Below are positions 26,955 to 35,801 of a stretch of DNA of 36,800 nt, one piece after another. The position numbers and the translations under genes are program-made. Under the pieces are notes generated by a model. It was not told where the DNA came from and did not search any database. It saw nothing but the letters and a program-made list of their open reading frames with translations. This DNA comes from Pseudomonadota bacterium. Lineage in GTDB: Bacteria; Myxococcota_A; UBA796; GCA-2862545. The stretch covers positions 1 through 36,800 of the forward strand of contig PKDJ01000172.1 in assembly GCA_002862545.1 (NCBI GenBank), read 5' to 3'. Numbering within the stretch: the stretch's first letter is position 1; each line of letters opens with the position of its first letter.

Positions 26955-28535
26955 ATGATCGTCGGTGTTCCCAAAGAGAGTGGCTCTGGTGAGCGTCGCG
27001 TGGCAGCCACGCCCGACACTGTCCGACGGCTCAAGGCACTGGGCTTCGAGGTCCTGGTGCAGGAGGGAGCTGGGGAGGGCGCGCGACTCTCGGACTCTGG
27101 CTACGCCGACGCGGGAGCCGAGCTCGTCGCGAGCCACTCGGAGGTCTACGAGCGTGCAGCGCTGCTGCTGAAGATCGAGCCACCCACCGCAGACGAGATC
27201 GCCTGTCTGCAGGAAGGCACGACGCTGGTCTCTCTGCTCTACCCCGACCAAGACATGGAGCGACTCGAGGCGCTCGCCGCCCGCGGTGTGTCGGCGCTCG
27301 CGCTCGATAAGATTCCTCGGATCACGAGAGCGCAGGCCTACGATGTCCTCTCGTCCATGGCGAACATCGCGGGCTACCGGGCGGTCGTCGAGGCCACCCA
27401 CCGCTACGGGCGCTTCATGGGCGGGCAGATCACCGCCGCTGGCAAGTCGCCGCCGGCAAAGGTGCTGGTGATCGGGGCAGGGGTCGCTGGCCTGGCGGCA
27501 ATCGGCGCCGCCCGTGCATCGGGCGCCATCGTTCGAGCCTTCGACGTTCGCCCGGCCGTGAAGGAGCAGGTCGAGAGCCTCGGAGGGGAGTTCCTGATGC
27601 TCGACTTCGAAGAGTCGGGTGATGGCGGTGGTGGGTACGCCAAGGTGATGAGCGACGAGTTCATCGCGGCCGAGATGGCGCTCTTCCGGGAGCAGGCCAA
27701 GGAGGTCGACATCGTGATCACGACGGCCCTCATCCCGGGTCGGCGCGCCCCCATCCTGTGGACGCAGGACATGGTCGAGGCGCAGCGCGAGGGCTCTGTC
27801 GTGGTCGACCTCGCGGCGCGTCAGGGGGGCAACTGCGAGGCGACGGTTCCAGGCGAGGTCGTGACGGTCGACGGCGTGATCGTGGTGGGACTCACGGATC
27901 TCACGAGTCACCTGCCCACGCACGCCAGCCAGTTCTTCGGCCAGAACCTCGTCAACCTGCTCAAGGACCTCGGTGGTGGTGAGGACTTCCGCCTCGACGA
28001 GAGCGACGAGGTGGTCCGCAAGTCGGTCTGCGTTCGCGAGGGACAGGTCACCTGGCCACCGCCTCCGGATCCCGAGCCCGCGGCGGCGCCGCCCAAGCCC
28101 GCTGCCGCGGCGGCAGTCCCCGCCCCTGCGCCCCCTCCGCCGCCTGCCCCGAAGCCCTCGGGCGGCCACGGTCACGACGCGGGTGGTCTGTCCATCGGGC
28201 CGATGACGGGTCTGGTGGGCGCGCTGGTGCTCGGCCTCGTCGGAGCCTTTGCGCCCGGTGACTTCATCCAGCACTTCACCGTCTTCGTCCTCGCGTGCTT
28301 CGTGGGCTGGCAGGTCGTGTGGAGCGTCACGCCGGCTCTGCACACACCGCTGATGAGTGTGACGAACGCCATCAGCGGCATCATCGTCGTCGGTGGCCTC
28401 ATCCAGGCCGGCACCGGCGCCCTCGATGCAGCCGCCGTGCTGGGGCTGGTCGCCATCTTCGTGGCGAGCATCAACATCGTCGGTGGCTTCATGGTCACCC
28501 AGCGCATGCTCGGCATGTTCAGGAGGGAGGGCTGA
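26955..28535 (+). CDS. pntA: NAD(P) transhydrogenase, alpha subunit
   Basis: 526 residues, close to the fused E. coli-type PntA. The N-terminal NAD-binding part (1 to about 380) starts [17 protein letters not shown] and contains [19 protein letters not shown] (NAD fold), [18 protein letters not shown] and [12 protein letters not shown] Pro/Ala-rich linker of about 50 residues ending in a GGHGHDAGG motif leads to four membrane helices (about 415-520). With PntB it couples hydride transfer between NADH and NADP+ to proton movement across the membrane. I use ATG 26955 (GAGAGG upstream). A GTG at 26928 abuts the previous stop and is less likely. The stop overlaps the pntB start (TGATG). Confidence 0.95.
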   Translation: MIVGVPKESGSGERRVAATPDTVRRLKALGFEVLVQEGAGEGARLSDSGYADAGAELVASHSEVYERAALLLKIEPPTADEIACLQEGTTLVSLLYPDQDMERLEALAARGVSALALDKIPRITRAQAYDVLSSMANIAGYRAVVEATHRYGRFMGGQITAAGKSPPAKVLVIGAGVAGLAAIGAARASGAIVRAFDVRPAVKEQVESLGGEFLMLDFEESGDGGGGYAKVMSDEFIAAEMALFREQAKEVDIVITTALIPGRRAPILWTQDMVEAQREGSVVVDLAARQGGNCEATVPGEVVTVDGVIVVGLTDLTSHLPTHASQFFGQNLVNLLKDLGGGEDFRLDESDEVVRKSVCVREGQVTWPPPPDPEPAAAPPKPAAAAAVPAPAPPPPPAPKPSGGHGHDAGGLSIGPMTGLVGALVLGLVGAFAPGDFIQHFTVFVLACFVGWQVVWSVTPALHTPLMSVTNAISGIIVVGGLIQAGTGALDAAAVLGLVAIFVASINIVGGFMVTQRMLGMFRREG

Positions 28536-29944
28536 TGTCGGCGAACCTCCTCACCGTCGCGTACCTCGCGGCTGCGGTGCTCTTCATCCTGTCCCTGGGC
28601 GGTCTGTCTCGGCAGGAGACCGCACGCGCCGGCAACATGTACGGCGTGATCGGCATGGCGATCGCGATGATCGCGACCTTCTTCCACCCCGCCGTCGACG
28701 CATGGACGTTCGCGGTCGCGGGCATCATCGCGGGCGGAGCGATCGGCGCCGTGCTGGCGCGGCGGGTCGCGATGACGGCGATGCCCGAGCTGGTGGCTGT
28801 GCTGCACTCCTTCGTGGGGCTGGCGGCGGTCCTCGTGGGCATCTCTTCCTACCTGGCTCTGCACGACCTCCATGGCGCTGAGCTGGTGGTCCACCTCGTC
28901 GAGGTGTGGGTGGGCATCGCCATCGGTGCGATCACCTTCACCGGGTCGGTGATCGCCTGGGCCAAGCTCAGGGGCTCGATCGGCGGCAAGCCGATGCTCC
29001 TGCCTGGCCGGCACGTGCTGAACGCCGTCGTGACGCTCGCTGTGCTCGGCGGCATGGTGCCGTTCCTGCTCGATGCGGTCGCTGCGGGCGGGGTCACCGA
29101 CCTGGGGCTCGGCTTGGTGCTCGGCATGACGGTGCTGGCATGCGGGCTCGGTGTCCACCTCGTGATGGCCATCGGTGGGGCCGACATGCCCGTCGTCGTG
29201 TCGCTGCTGAACAGCTACTCCGGCTGGGCGGCTGCAGCGGCGGGCTTCATGCTCGGCAATGACCTGCTCATCGTCACGGGAGCCCTCGTCGGCTCCAGCG
29301 GTGCCATCCTGTCCTACATCATGTGCAAGGCCATGAACCGGAGCATCTGGAGTGTGGTCTTCGGCGGCTTCGGGACGGGCGACAGCAAGCCCAAGGCGAG
29401 CGTCGCTGCTCCGCAGGGCGAGGCCACGGTCACCGACATCGCGGGGGTAGGACAGCTCGCACGCGACGCCAAGTCGGTGCTGATCGTTCCGGGCTACGGG
29501 ATGGCGGTCGCGCGGGCGCAGCATCTCGTCCAGGAGTTCACGAAGCTCCTCCGCAGTCGCGGGGTGAACGTCCGCTTCGTGATCCACCCGGTCGCGGGGC
29601 GTCTGCCGGGTCACATGAACGTGCTGCTCGCCGAGGCGGGTGTGCCCTACGACATCGTCTTCGAGATGGACGAGGTCAATCACGAGTGCGGTCAGACCGA
29701 CCTCGTCCTCGTGATTGGCGCCAACGACGTGGTCAATCCCTCCGCCGAGACCGACGAGAGCAGCCCGATCTACGGGATGCCCGTCATTCAGGTCTGGGAG
29801 GCCGGCACCGTCGTGGTCCTGAAGCGCAGCCTGGGCTCGGGGTACGCGGGCGTGCAGAACCCACTGTTCTTCAACGACAACACGCAGATGCTGCTGGGCG
29901 ATGCGCGGGCCAGCATGCAGGGCTTGGTGGCGGAGCTCACCTAG
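28535..29944 (+). CDS. pntB: NAD(P) transhydrogenase, beta subunit
   Basis: 469 residues, similar to E. coli PntB (about 462). The first ~280 residues are multi-helix membrane ([35 protein letters not shown] segment, [20 protein letters not shown]). The C-terminal NADP-binding domain carries [53 protein letters not shown] and [18 protein letters not shown]. It supplies the NADP site and proton path of the transhydrogenase. A strong GGAGGGAGG precedes ATG 28535. It ends 30 bp from the convergent cytochrome c gene. Confidence 0.97.
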   Translation: MSANLLTVAYLAAAVLFILSLGGLSRQETARAGNMYGVIGMAIAMIATFFHPAVDAWTFAVAGIIAGGAIGAVLARRVAMTAMPELVAVLHSFVGLAAVLVGISSYLALHDLHGAELVVHLVEVWVGIAIGAITFTGSVIAWAKLRGSIGGKPMLLPGRHVLNAVVTLAVLGGMVPFLLDAVAAGGVTDLGLGLVLGMTVLACGLGVHLVMAIGGADMPVVVSLLNSYSGWAAAAAGFMLGNDLLIVTGALVGSSGAILSYIMCKAMNRSIWSVVFGGFGTGDSKPKASVAAPQGEATVTDIAGVGQLARDAKSVLIVPGYGMAVARAQHLVQEFTKLLRSRGVNVRFVIHPVAGRLPGHMNVLLAEAGVPYDIVFEMDEVNHECGQTDLVLVIGANDVVNPSAETDESSPIYGMPVIQVWEAGTVVVLKRSLGSGYAGVQNPLFFNDNTQMLLGDARASMQGLVAELT

Positions 29945-29974
29945 GCACGGCCTCGTCGCGACGCGTGGCCTCTC

Positions 29975-30802
29975 TCACTCGGGCTCGGCATCCGGGTGGG
30001 GTGTCAGCTGCCGCAGGTACGCGGCCATGGCCTCGCGATCCTCGGTGGTGAGGAGCGAGGTGCCCTCGTTGACCACGCGCGCCATGCCACGTCCGGTGAA
30101 GTCGCCGTCGGGCAGCATGCCCATGTCGAGGAAGGACGACCAGTCGTCGTCGGTCCAGGTCGCGAGACCGTCGGCGTGCGGAGTGAGGTTCGGGGCGCGG
30201 TAGGGGGGCGTGTCGCCGCCTGCCAGCCGGCGTGTGGCATCCTCACGCCCGAGCCGGGTGCGAGGGCTGTGACAGCCGCCGCAGTGCCCGAGGGTGTTCA
30301 CCAAGTAGGCCCCGCGACGCACCTCCTCCGACCAGCTCTCGTCGTCGGGCAGGACCTCTCGCTGTCGATGCACGAAGGTACGCCACAGGCCAGCCTTGAG
30401 GCGGCCCCGATACCCGCGCTCCAGCTCGTGTGGCTCGTCGGGCCTCGCAGAGGGCTCGAGGGACTGGACCCAGGCCCAGAGGTCATCGACATCCTCGTCG
30501 GTCAGCTCGCTGAACGAGGGCCACGGGAAGGCGGGCCAGTAGGCGCGACCGGCGGGAGACTTCCCCTTGCGCATCGCGCGGTCGAAGTCGGCCCGAGACC
30601 AGGTCCCGAGACCGTGCAGGGGGTCCGGGGTGATGTTGCTCCCCACGAAGGTGCCGTAGGGCGTCTCGATGCGGTGTCCACCCGCCCCCGGCTGCCCAGA
30701 GTCTGCCGTGTGGCAGGCAAGGCAGCCGCCCAGTCCGGCCAGTACGGCTCCGCGCTCCGCATCGGCTGCGGCGAGGGCCAAGCTGGCGACGAGGAGAATC
30801 AG
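29975..30802 (-). CDS. Diheme cytochrome c, probable CTG start
   Basis: 275 residues if it starts at CTG 30802. Two covalent heme sites are visible: CLACH about 26-30 residues in, and CGGCH about two-thirds through, each in a cytochrome c domain with a late GMARVVNEG or FPWPSFSELTDEDVDDLWAW segment. The layout resembles the multi-heme cytochrome subunits of alcohol or aldehyde dehydrogenases. No ATG, GTG or TTG gives a full signal peptide. The CTG overlapping the upstream stop as CTGA gives ILLVASLALAAADA, a sensible export signal, and AAGGA lies about 10 bases upstream. A TTG at 30781 would cut the signal in half. Periplasmic electron carrier. Coupled to the cytochrome c' gene. Confidence 0.85.
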   Translation of the reverse strand: MILLVASLALAAADAERGAVLAGLGGCLACHTADSGQPGAGGHRIETPYGTFVGSNITPDPLHGLGTWSRADFDRAMRKGKSPAGRAYWPAFPWPSFSELTDEDVDDLWAWVQSLEPSARPDEPHELERGYRGRLKAGLWRTFVHRQREVLPDDESWSEEVRRGAYLVNTLGHCGGCHSPRTRLGREDATRRLAGGDTPPYRAPNLTPHADGLATWTDDDWSSFLDMGMLPDGDFTGRGMARVVNEGTSLLTTEDREAMAAYLRQLTPHPDAEPE

Positions 30803-31257
30803 TGGTCGTCGTCCTTCTTGAAGGTGTCGTGGCAGCCACCACAGCTGCGGCCCACCTGGCCGACCTGAGCCTTCACGGCCGTCAGGTCGATGGGCTCCTG
30901 CTTGGAGAGCTCGATCAGCTTCGCCGAGGCGTCCTCGAGGGCCTTCGCGGCCTTCTCCAAGCCCTCACGGTCGGACCAGGCAGCAGGGAGGGCTGCGGTC
31001 TTCTCGCTTGCCTCGGGTCCCGTGCCCTCGGGGAACCACCCTGGAAGCTGCTTGGCGAGCATATTGAGCGCCACGGCGTGCGTCTCGAGGTCGCCCGTGT
31101 GGGGCACCTGACCCTTGGCGATCATGCCGGTGGTCTTCATGTGCTTAGCGAGAGCACCGAACGACGCCTGGCGGTACGCCACCGCAGTCTCCGGATCGAT
31201 GTCCCCTGCCTGGGCAGGGACTGCGAGCAGGGGAAGAAGGACGACGAGTGCGCGCAT
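30799..31257 (-). CDS. Cytochrome c'-like protein
   Basis: 152 residues. The signal peptide (MRALVVLLPLLAVPAQA) is followed by a four-helix-type domain. The single heme site, RSCGGCHDTFKK, sits at the C-terminus as in class II cytochromes c. Other family features are the N-terminal YRQASFGALAKHMK and the LPGWFPEGTG loop. Cytochromes c' bind NO or CO and may protect against nitrosative stress or carry electrons. GGAGG precedes ATG 31257 by 4 bases. The stop overlaps the start of the diheme cytochrome. Confidence 0.9.
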   Translation of the reverse strand: MRALVVLLPLLAVPAQAGDIDPETAVAYRQASFGALAKHMKTTGMIAKGQVPHTGDLETHAVALNMLAKQLPGWFPEGTGPEASEKTAALPAAWSDREGLEKAAKALEDASAKLIELSKQEPIDLTAVKAQVGQVGRSCGGCHDTFKKDDDH

Positions 31258-31363
31258 GGGGCCTCCAGTTCATCGGGCAGGTAGCCAATGCGCGCCTGGC
31301 GTCAATCGTCCGTGACGAGCACAGACGACCGCAGCGCGCCGGATGGACATCAAGAACGAGCAA

Positions 31364-31390
31364 GGCCCCCGTCGAGGTTCGACGGAGGCC
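31364..31390 (-). terminator. Rho-independent terminator of tRNA-Val
   Basis: On the minus strand GGCCTCCGTCGA, loop ACC, TCGACGGGGGCC forms a 12-bp stem with one G-T pair and a 3-base loop. A T-rich stretch (TTGCTCGTTCTT) follows. It is 9 bases past the tRNA 3' end. Confidence 0.75.
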
Positions 31391-31399
31391 TATGAGGAG

Positions 31400-31471
31400 T
31401 GGGCGATACTGGATTTGAACCAGTGACTTCTGCCGTGTGAAGGCAGCACTCTCCCACTGAGTTAATCGCCC
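31400..31471 (-). tRNA. tRNA-Val, anticodon CAC
   Basis: A 72-nt cloverleaf on the minus strand. The acceptor stem is GGGCGAT/ATCGCCC and the anticodon stem CTGCC/GGCAG closes the loop TTCACAC, giving anticodon CAC, which reads GTG. The T-arm has GGTTCAAATCC. No CCA is encoded: CTC follows the discriminator A. A terminator follows directly, so it is a single-gene unit. Confidence 0.95.
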
Positions 31472-31528
31472 AGCGCGCGTGAGTTAACCGGACCGGGGTG
31501 GGTGTCAAGCACCCAAGGAGGCGGTCGC

Positions 31529-31981
31529 GTGCACAGTGCGGAGGGCTTCGGTCGTCCCTGGTTCGTGCGCATCTGTGCGCTCGGCTTCATGGGTCTGTGC
31601 CTGGGGCTCGGAGCCTGGGGCAACGCGACCGGACGGGTCGGCATCGCCGGGCCCTTGCTCGATCCGCAGGCCTGGGACGGGCGTGAGCTCACGCTGTCGC
31701 TGGTCGAGGTGAGGGCGATCGAAGCAGACAGCTTCGAGGTGCGAAAGGGTGCTGTGACGCTCCGCGTCATGGGGCCGACGACGGGTCTCGAGGTCGGACG
31801 CGAGGTGGACCTCGGCGGAACGTGGCGCGCGGACACCCTGTCCCTTCAGCAGGAGTGGCGGACGGTGGCCGAGGGGCGCGCCACCAAGCGCCGGCTTGGA
31901 GGGTTCGGCCTCGTCCTCCTGCTTGTCGTGCTGCCACTGGGGCTCCGCTGGACCGAGCGGGGTTGGGTGATCCGTGGCTGA
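31529..31981 (+). CDS. Membrane protein with OB-like periplasmic domain
   Basis: 150 residues from GTG 31529, which has AAGGAGG 7 bases upstream. A GTG at 31502 is in frame but has no site. There is one N-terminal membrane helix (about 15-32) and one near the C-terminus (about 118-135, GGFGLVLLLVVLPLGLRW). Between them is a ~75-residue beta-rich segment (ELTLSLVEVRAIEADSFEV, LRVMGPTTGLEVGREVDLGG) that looks like an OB fold of the kind found in CcmE and NfeD proteins. No catalytic motif. It overlaps the next gene by 8 bp. Confidence 0.78.
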   Translation: MHSAEGFGRPWFVRICALGFMGLCLGLGAWGNATGRVGIAGPLLDPQAWDGRELTLSLVEVRAIEADSFEVRKGAVTLRVMGPTTGLEVGREVDLGGTWRADTLSLQQEWRTVAEGRATKRRLGGFGLVLLLVVLPLGLRWTERGWVIRG

Positions 31982-32483
31982 TCTGGTCACTCACCTGTGC
32001 GTGGTTCTCCTGCCTGGTGCGCTCGTCCGGGCCCGAGGTCTCGTCCTGGTCGCGCTCGGGGCGACGCTGCCCGATCTCACGGCCCGCGTGCCGCCCATCG
32101 TCTTGGAATCCGTGGGGCAGCTCGTCGAGCTACCGGAGCTGCAGGGCTGGAGCATGCTGCACGAGCCCCTGCCGCAGGTTGCGCTGTGCGTGGCACTGGC
32201 GAGCACCTTCGCGCCCGAGGACCGGCGCCGTGCACTGGTGTGCCTCCTGCTCGGTGTCGCCACGCACATCGGACTCGACGTGCTCCAGGATCACCATGGC
32301 TGGGGCTATGCACTGGCCTTCCCTCTTCACTGGGGCGTCTACGAGCTGGGGTGGATCGGCTCACAGGCGACCGTCGACTGGGCTCCCTGGCTTGCGGCGG
32401 CGACGGGGCTGGCGTGGTTGGTCCGCCTTCGGAGCAGCCTCCAGGGGCGAGCACCGGCGGCGTCGGAGCCATCGAGAGACTGA
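31974..32483 (+). CDS. YdjM-like membrane-bound metal-dependent hydrolase family protein
   Basis: 169 residues from GTG 31974, overlapping the preceding stop by 8 bp. It has about four hydrophobic helices. Conserved His and Asp sites match the YdjM (LexA-regulated membrane hydrolase) pattern: ATLPDL, SMLHEPLPQ, LGVATHIGLDVLQDHHGWGYALAFPLHW. These would bind a metal at the membrane face. Biochemical function of the family is not established. It is translated with the upstream OB-like protein, suggesting a shared role. Confidence 0.75.
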   Translation: MADLVTHLCVVLLPGALVRARGLVLVALGATLPDLTARVPPIVLESVGQLVELPELQGWSMLHEPLPQVALCVALASTFAPEDRRRALVCLLLGVATHIGLDVLQDHHGWGYALAFPLHWGVYELGWIGSQATVDWAPWLAAATGLAWLVRLRSSLQGRAPAASEPSRD

Positions 32484-32495
32484 CGGACGTCCGTC
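32482..32495. promoter_or_regulatory. 14-bp palindrome upstream of ssb
   Basis: GACGGACGTCCGTC is a perfect palindrome that overlaps the stop of the YdjM-like gene and ends 90 bp before the SSB start. It could be an operator for the SSB gene or the stem of a terminator. No U-tract is visible. Confidence 0.3.
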
Positions 32496-32585
32496 GGCGA
32501 CGCTCGTCGGGAAACGGACAAAGGCTGCCTTTAGGCCGGAACGTGGCTTGCTTGGACGGTGAGCGACACCTGCAAGGAGGGAGTC

Positions 32586-32981
32586 ATGCGTGGAGTAAAT
32601 CGTCTGATCATCGTCGGTCGTGTGGGTCGAGACCCCGAGCTTAGGCACGGGCGCACGGGCACAGCGTGGTGCAGTCTGTCGGTCGCGACGGACCGCTCCG
32701 TGCGCCAGGAACACGGCTGGTCGACCCTGACCGACTGGCATCGTGTGAAGGCCTTCGGCCGAACGGCCGAGCTCTGTCACGAGCGCCTGTCCCGAGGCAG
32801 CCTCGTCGCGGTCGAGGGGCCCCTGACCTACGAGACGTGGCGCGACGACTCGGGCAACAGCCGCACCGCGGCAGTCGTTCTCGCGGATCGCGTCGAGTTC
32901 ATTTCGTCTCCTGCTGCGCGCCCCGAGGCGGCACCTGCAGTGCCGGGAGCGAGCGACGCGGCGGCCCCGAGCGCCGGGTGA
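32586..32981 (+). CDS. Single-stranded DNA-binding protein, short form without acidic tail
   Basis: 131 residues from ATG 32586, with AAGGAGGGAG upstream. Residues 1-105 form a standard SSB OB fold: VNRLIIVGRVGRDPELR, AWCSLSVATDRS, LTDWHRVKAFGRTAELC, SLVAVEGPLTYETW. The C-terminal tail is short and Ala/Pro-rich and ends APSAG, lacking the acidic DDDIPF-type tip that recruits repair proteins in housekeeping SSBs. So this is probably a paralogue with a specialised role, and a tailed SSB may be encoded elsewhere. It precedes the deoxynucleoside kinase gene by 86 bp. Confidence 0.9.
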   Translation: MRGVNRLIIVGRVGRDPELRHGRTGTAWCSLSVATDRSVRQEHGWSTLTDWHRVKAFGRTAELCHERLSRGSLVAVEGPLTYETWRDDSGNSRTAAVVLADRVEFISSPAARPEAAPAVPGASDAAAPSAG

Positions 32982-33067
32982 GCAGCCTCGTCGTTTGACA
33001 GGCCCCCGCTCAACCGGTTGGATCCCTGCCCAGTCACCCTGCCGGGTGGTCGGGGGGAGGGGACACC

Positions 33068-33745
33068 GTGCGGCACTTCATTGTCATCGAAGGCCTGATC
33101 GGCGTCGGGAAGACCACCCTCGCTCGCCTCCTGGAGCGCGAGTGGGGGGCGCAGCTGGTGCTCGAGCCAGCATCGACGAACCCCTTCCTGGAGCCCTTCT
33201 ACAGAGATCCGCACCGCTATGCGCTGCCTGTGCAGGTGTACTACTTGCTCACGCGCTGGCAGCAGCAGGCGGACATCGCGCAGGGTGACCTGTTCAGCGA
33301 GGTGGTGGTCAGCGACTACCTCTTCGAGAAGGATCGCCTGTTCGCCGAGAAGACGCTCCCCGGAGAGGAGCTGTCGATCTACTCGCGTCTCGCCGACGCC
33401 TTGGGTGTGCATGCGCCCACGCCCGACTTGGTCGTGTTCCTCGACGCGCCGACCGAGGTCATTCTGAAGCGCATCGAGAAGCGCTCGGCGCCGGGAGAGG
33501 ACGTGATCGAGGCGGCCTACCTCGATGATCTCCGGCAGCGGTACTGGCGGCTCCTCGATGACTGGACCGACTGTCCCGTCCTGCGGCTCGACAACCGAGA
33601 TATGGACTACGCGGGCGACCCTGCTGGTCAGCAGGCCGTCTTGGACACCATTCGCTCGGCGCTGATGTCGGGCAGCCCCGTCGTTTCCCCTGGATCGGCT
33701 TCCGACCGGGAGGACTCGCCGACACTGTTCGGCGGCGTCGGGTAG
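33068..33745 (+). CDS. Deoxynucleoside kinase
   Basis: 225 residues from GTG 33068, preceded by GGGGGGAGGGG. Phosphorylates deoxynucleosides to dNMPs for salvage. Motifs: Walker [10 protein letters not shown] (9-17), Glu in [24 protein letters not shown] (the DR-type substrate loop), [18 protein letters not shown]. This matches the bacterial dAK/dGK group. The last ~30 residues are a low-complexity Ser/Pro tail. It is 17 bp upstream of panB and likely in the same operon, a pairing without an obvious metabolic reason. Confidence 0.92.
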   Translation: MRHFIVIEGLIGVGKTTLARLLEREWGAQLVLEPASTNPFLEPFYRDPHRYALPVQVYYLLTRWQQQADIAQGDLFSEVVVSDYLFEKDRLFAEKTLPGEELSIYSRLADALGVHAPTPDLVVFLDAPTEVILKRIEKRSAPGEDVIEAAYLDDLRQRYWRLLDDWTDCPVLRLDNRDMDYAGDPAGQQAVLDTIRSALMSGSPVVSPGSASDREDSPTLFGGVG

Positions 33746-33762
33746 ACAACCTGGAGAACTCC

Positions 33763-34596
33763 GTGAACCGACGCAAGACCGTGTTGGACCTTCGGAAGAT
33801 GAAGGCCGACAACGAGCGCATTGTGATGGTCACCGCATACGACTGGACCATGGCCCGCCTCGTCGATCAGGCGGGCGTAGACATGGTGCTCGTGGGTGAT
33901 TCCCTTGGCATGGTGGTGCAGGGGCACGACGACACGCTCCCCGTCACTCTCGACCACATGGTGTACCACACCCGGTGCGTCAGTCGTGGCCTCGAGAATG
34001 CCCATCTCGTCGGCGATATGCCCTTCATGAGCTGGCAGCGGTCGACGGATCAGGCCATGCACGCCGCGGGTCGCCTGCTCCAAGAGGGCCGCGCCCAGTC
34101 CGTGAAGCTGGAGGGCGGCGAGGCGGCAGCGCCGACCATTCGCGCGCTGGTGAGTGCAGGCATCCCGGTGGTCGGCCACGTGGGTCTGACGCCACAGTCC
34201 GTGCACGCGATGGGTGGATTTCGGGTGCAGGGGCGGACCGAGGCCCAGGCCGAGCAGGTGGTCCGCGATGCGGTCGCCGTGGAGGAGGCTGGTGCCTTCT
34301 GCCTGGTCCTCGAGGGCCTTCCCACCGACGTTGCGGCGGAGATCACCCACCGCGTGAGCATTCCGACGGTCGGCATCGGTGCGGGACCACACTGCGACGG
34401 ACAGGTGCTGGTGAGCACGGATCTTTTGGGCATGAACCTCTCGTTCAAGCCGAAGTTCGTCAAGCGCTACGAGACGCTCGAGGACACGATCCTCCAGGCG
34501 GTCCAGCGGTACTCTACGGAGGTACGTGAGGGCGTGTTTCCCGGCAAGGAGCACAGCTTCAACCGCCGCCCGCGCAAGGTGGCCAAGCTCTACTGA
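33763..34596 (+). CDS. panB: 3-methyl-2-oxobutanoate hydroxymethyltransferase
   Basis: 277 residues from GTG 33763 (CTGGAG upstream). It makes ketopantoate from 2-ketoisovalerate and methylene-tetrahydrofolate, the first committed step of pantothenate synthesis. Family signatures: [37 protein letters not shown] (metal Asp), [48 protein letters not shown]. Normal length. The stop overlaps the panC start (TGATG). Confidence 0.97.
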   Translation: MNRRKTVLDLRKMKADNERIVMVTAYDWTMARLVDQAGVDMVLVGDSLGMVVQGHDDTLPVTLDHMVYHTRCVSRGLENAHLVGDMPFMSWQRSTDQAMHAAGRLLQEGRAQSVKLEGGEAAAPTIRALVSAGIPVVGHVGLTPQSVHAMGGFRVQGRTEAQAEQVVRDAVAVEEAGAFCLVLEGLPTDVAAEITHRVSIPTVGIGAGPHCDGQVLVSTDLLGMNLSFKPKFVKRYETLEDTILQAVQRYSTEVREGVFPGKEHSFNRRPRKVAKLY

Positions 34597-35441
34597 TGCA
34601 GACCTTCCTGACGAGCGCTGCGATCACGCAGTGGGCCGAGGCCCATCGGGCTGCGGGCCGCACCGTTGGCCTCGTCCCGACGATGGGCTTCCTTCATGCC
34701 GGGCACGTCTCGCTCATGACGCGCCTGCGTGCGGAGGTCGACGCCCTCGCGGTGTCGATCTTCGTGAATCCTCTTCAGTTTGCGCCCGGCGAGGATCTCG
34801 CCGTCTACCCGCGTGACCCCGAGGGAGACGCTGCGAAGTGTGCTGCCGCTGGAGTGGATGCGCTGTTCGTGCCCGAGGACTTCTACCCGGAGGACTTCAG
34901 CACGTCGGTGGGCGTCAGCGGCCTCACCGCAGGGCTCTGTGGTGCGAGCCGCCCGACTCACTTCGGCGGTGTCACCACCGTGGTCGCCCGCCTGTTCGGG
35001 GTCACGCGCTGTGATGTGGCCTGCTTCGGGGAGAAGGACTTCCAGCAGCTGATGGTGATTCGCCGCATGGTGCGCGACCTGGCCCTCCCGGTGCGCATCG
35101 TGCCTGGCCCGCTGGTTCGGGACGCGGACGGCGTCGCGCTGTCGTCTCGCAACAAGTACCTGTCTGCGGCGGAGCGCGAGCGCGCTCGCTCCCTGCACCA
35201 GGCGCTGTTCGCCATCCGGGACGCCGTGTCCTCGGGGGAGAGGTCCGTCGCGAGGCTCCTCGAGCTCGGCCGTGGCCACATCGACTGCGACCGGCTCGAC
35301 TACCTGGAGCTCGTCGACTCGGAGACGCTGCGGCCAGCCGAGCGAGTGGACAGGCCTGCACGCGCCCTCGGAGCCGCCTTCTACGGCAAGACACGCCTCA
35401 TCGACAACGTCGGTGTCGGACCGGAGCTGTCATGGACGTGA
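34596..35441 (+). CDS. panC: Pantothenate synthetase
   Basis: 281 residues. ATP-dependent ligation of pantoate and beta-alanine in the cytoplasm. Motifs: LVPTMGFLHAGHVSLM (nucleotide-binding HxGH site), SIFVNPLQFAPGEDL, TTVVARLFGVTRCDVACFGEKDFQQL, ALSSRNKYL (KMSKS-like site). Translationally coupled to panB. The stop overlaps the next small gene by 10 bp. The usual panD and panE are not in the window. Confidence 0.97.
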   Translation: MQTFLTSAAITQWAEAHRAAGRTVGLVPTMGFLHAGHVSLMTRLRAEVDALAVSIFVNPLQFAPGEDLAVYPRDPEGDAAKCAAAGVDALFVPEDFYPEDFSTSVGVSGLTAGLCGASRPTHFGGVTTVVARLFGVTRCDVACFGEKDFQQLMVIRRMVRDLALPVRIVPGPLVRDADGVALSSRNKYLSAAERERARSLHQALFAIRDAVSSGERSVARLLELGRGHIDCDRLDYLELVDSETLRPAERVDRPARALGAAFYGKTRLIDNVGVGPELSWT

Positions 35442-35788
35442 GTACCTCCGTCCTCCTCGGTGTGGTCGGCGTGATTGCCGCCAACCAGGTGGTCGCGCGC
35501 CTGCCGTGGGCTGCTCGCACACCGTGGGTGTTCTGGCCGGTGGCCTTCATCGATCTCGGGGTCGCCGTGGCGGTTCTTGTGCTCGGGCTGCCTGGCTTCG
35601 AGCATGTGCCGGCGGTGTCGCTCGTGGTCGGACTGATGCTCCTGATGCACCTCGCGCATGGGCTGCAGAGGCGCTCGGCCCTCCTGCGTGACGACGCGCA
35701 GTCCGCTGCACGTGAGGCGAGCCGCGAGCGCTCCCGCGCACTGCAGCAAGCGCTGGAGGCTGCTGAGGGGCCGTCAGACGACGCCTGA
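35432..35788 (+). CDS. Small membrane protein following panC
   Basis: 118 residues from ATG 35432, overlapping the end of panC. Three hydrophobic stretches (about 6-22, 32-53 and 58-75) precede a polar, charged C-terminal helix (REASRERSRALQQALEAAEG) that could be a coiled coil in the cytoplasm. Unknown function. Overlap suggests co-translation with panBC. Confidence 0.72.
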   Translation: MDVSTSVLLGVVGVIAANQVVARLPWAARTPWVFWPVAFIDLGVAVAVLVLGLPGFEHVPAVSLVVGLMLLMHLAHGLQRRSALLRDDAQSAAREASRERSRALQQALEAAEGPSDDA

Positions 35789-35801
35789 CCGCTGCCGGTG
35801 C

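Noticed and set aside
25665..28343. 892-codon open frame on the minus strand
   Set aside because: It is antisense to the FAD oxidoreductase and pntA, both of which have clear family motifs.
28172..29683. 503-codon open frame on the minus strand
   Set aside because: Antisense to pntB and the end of pntA; low-complexity His/Arg-rich translation.
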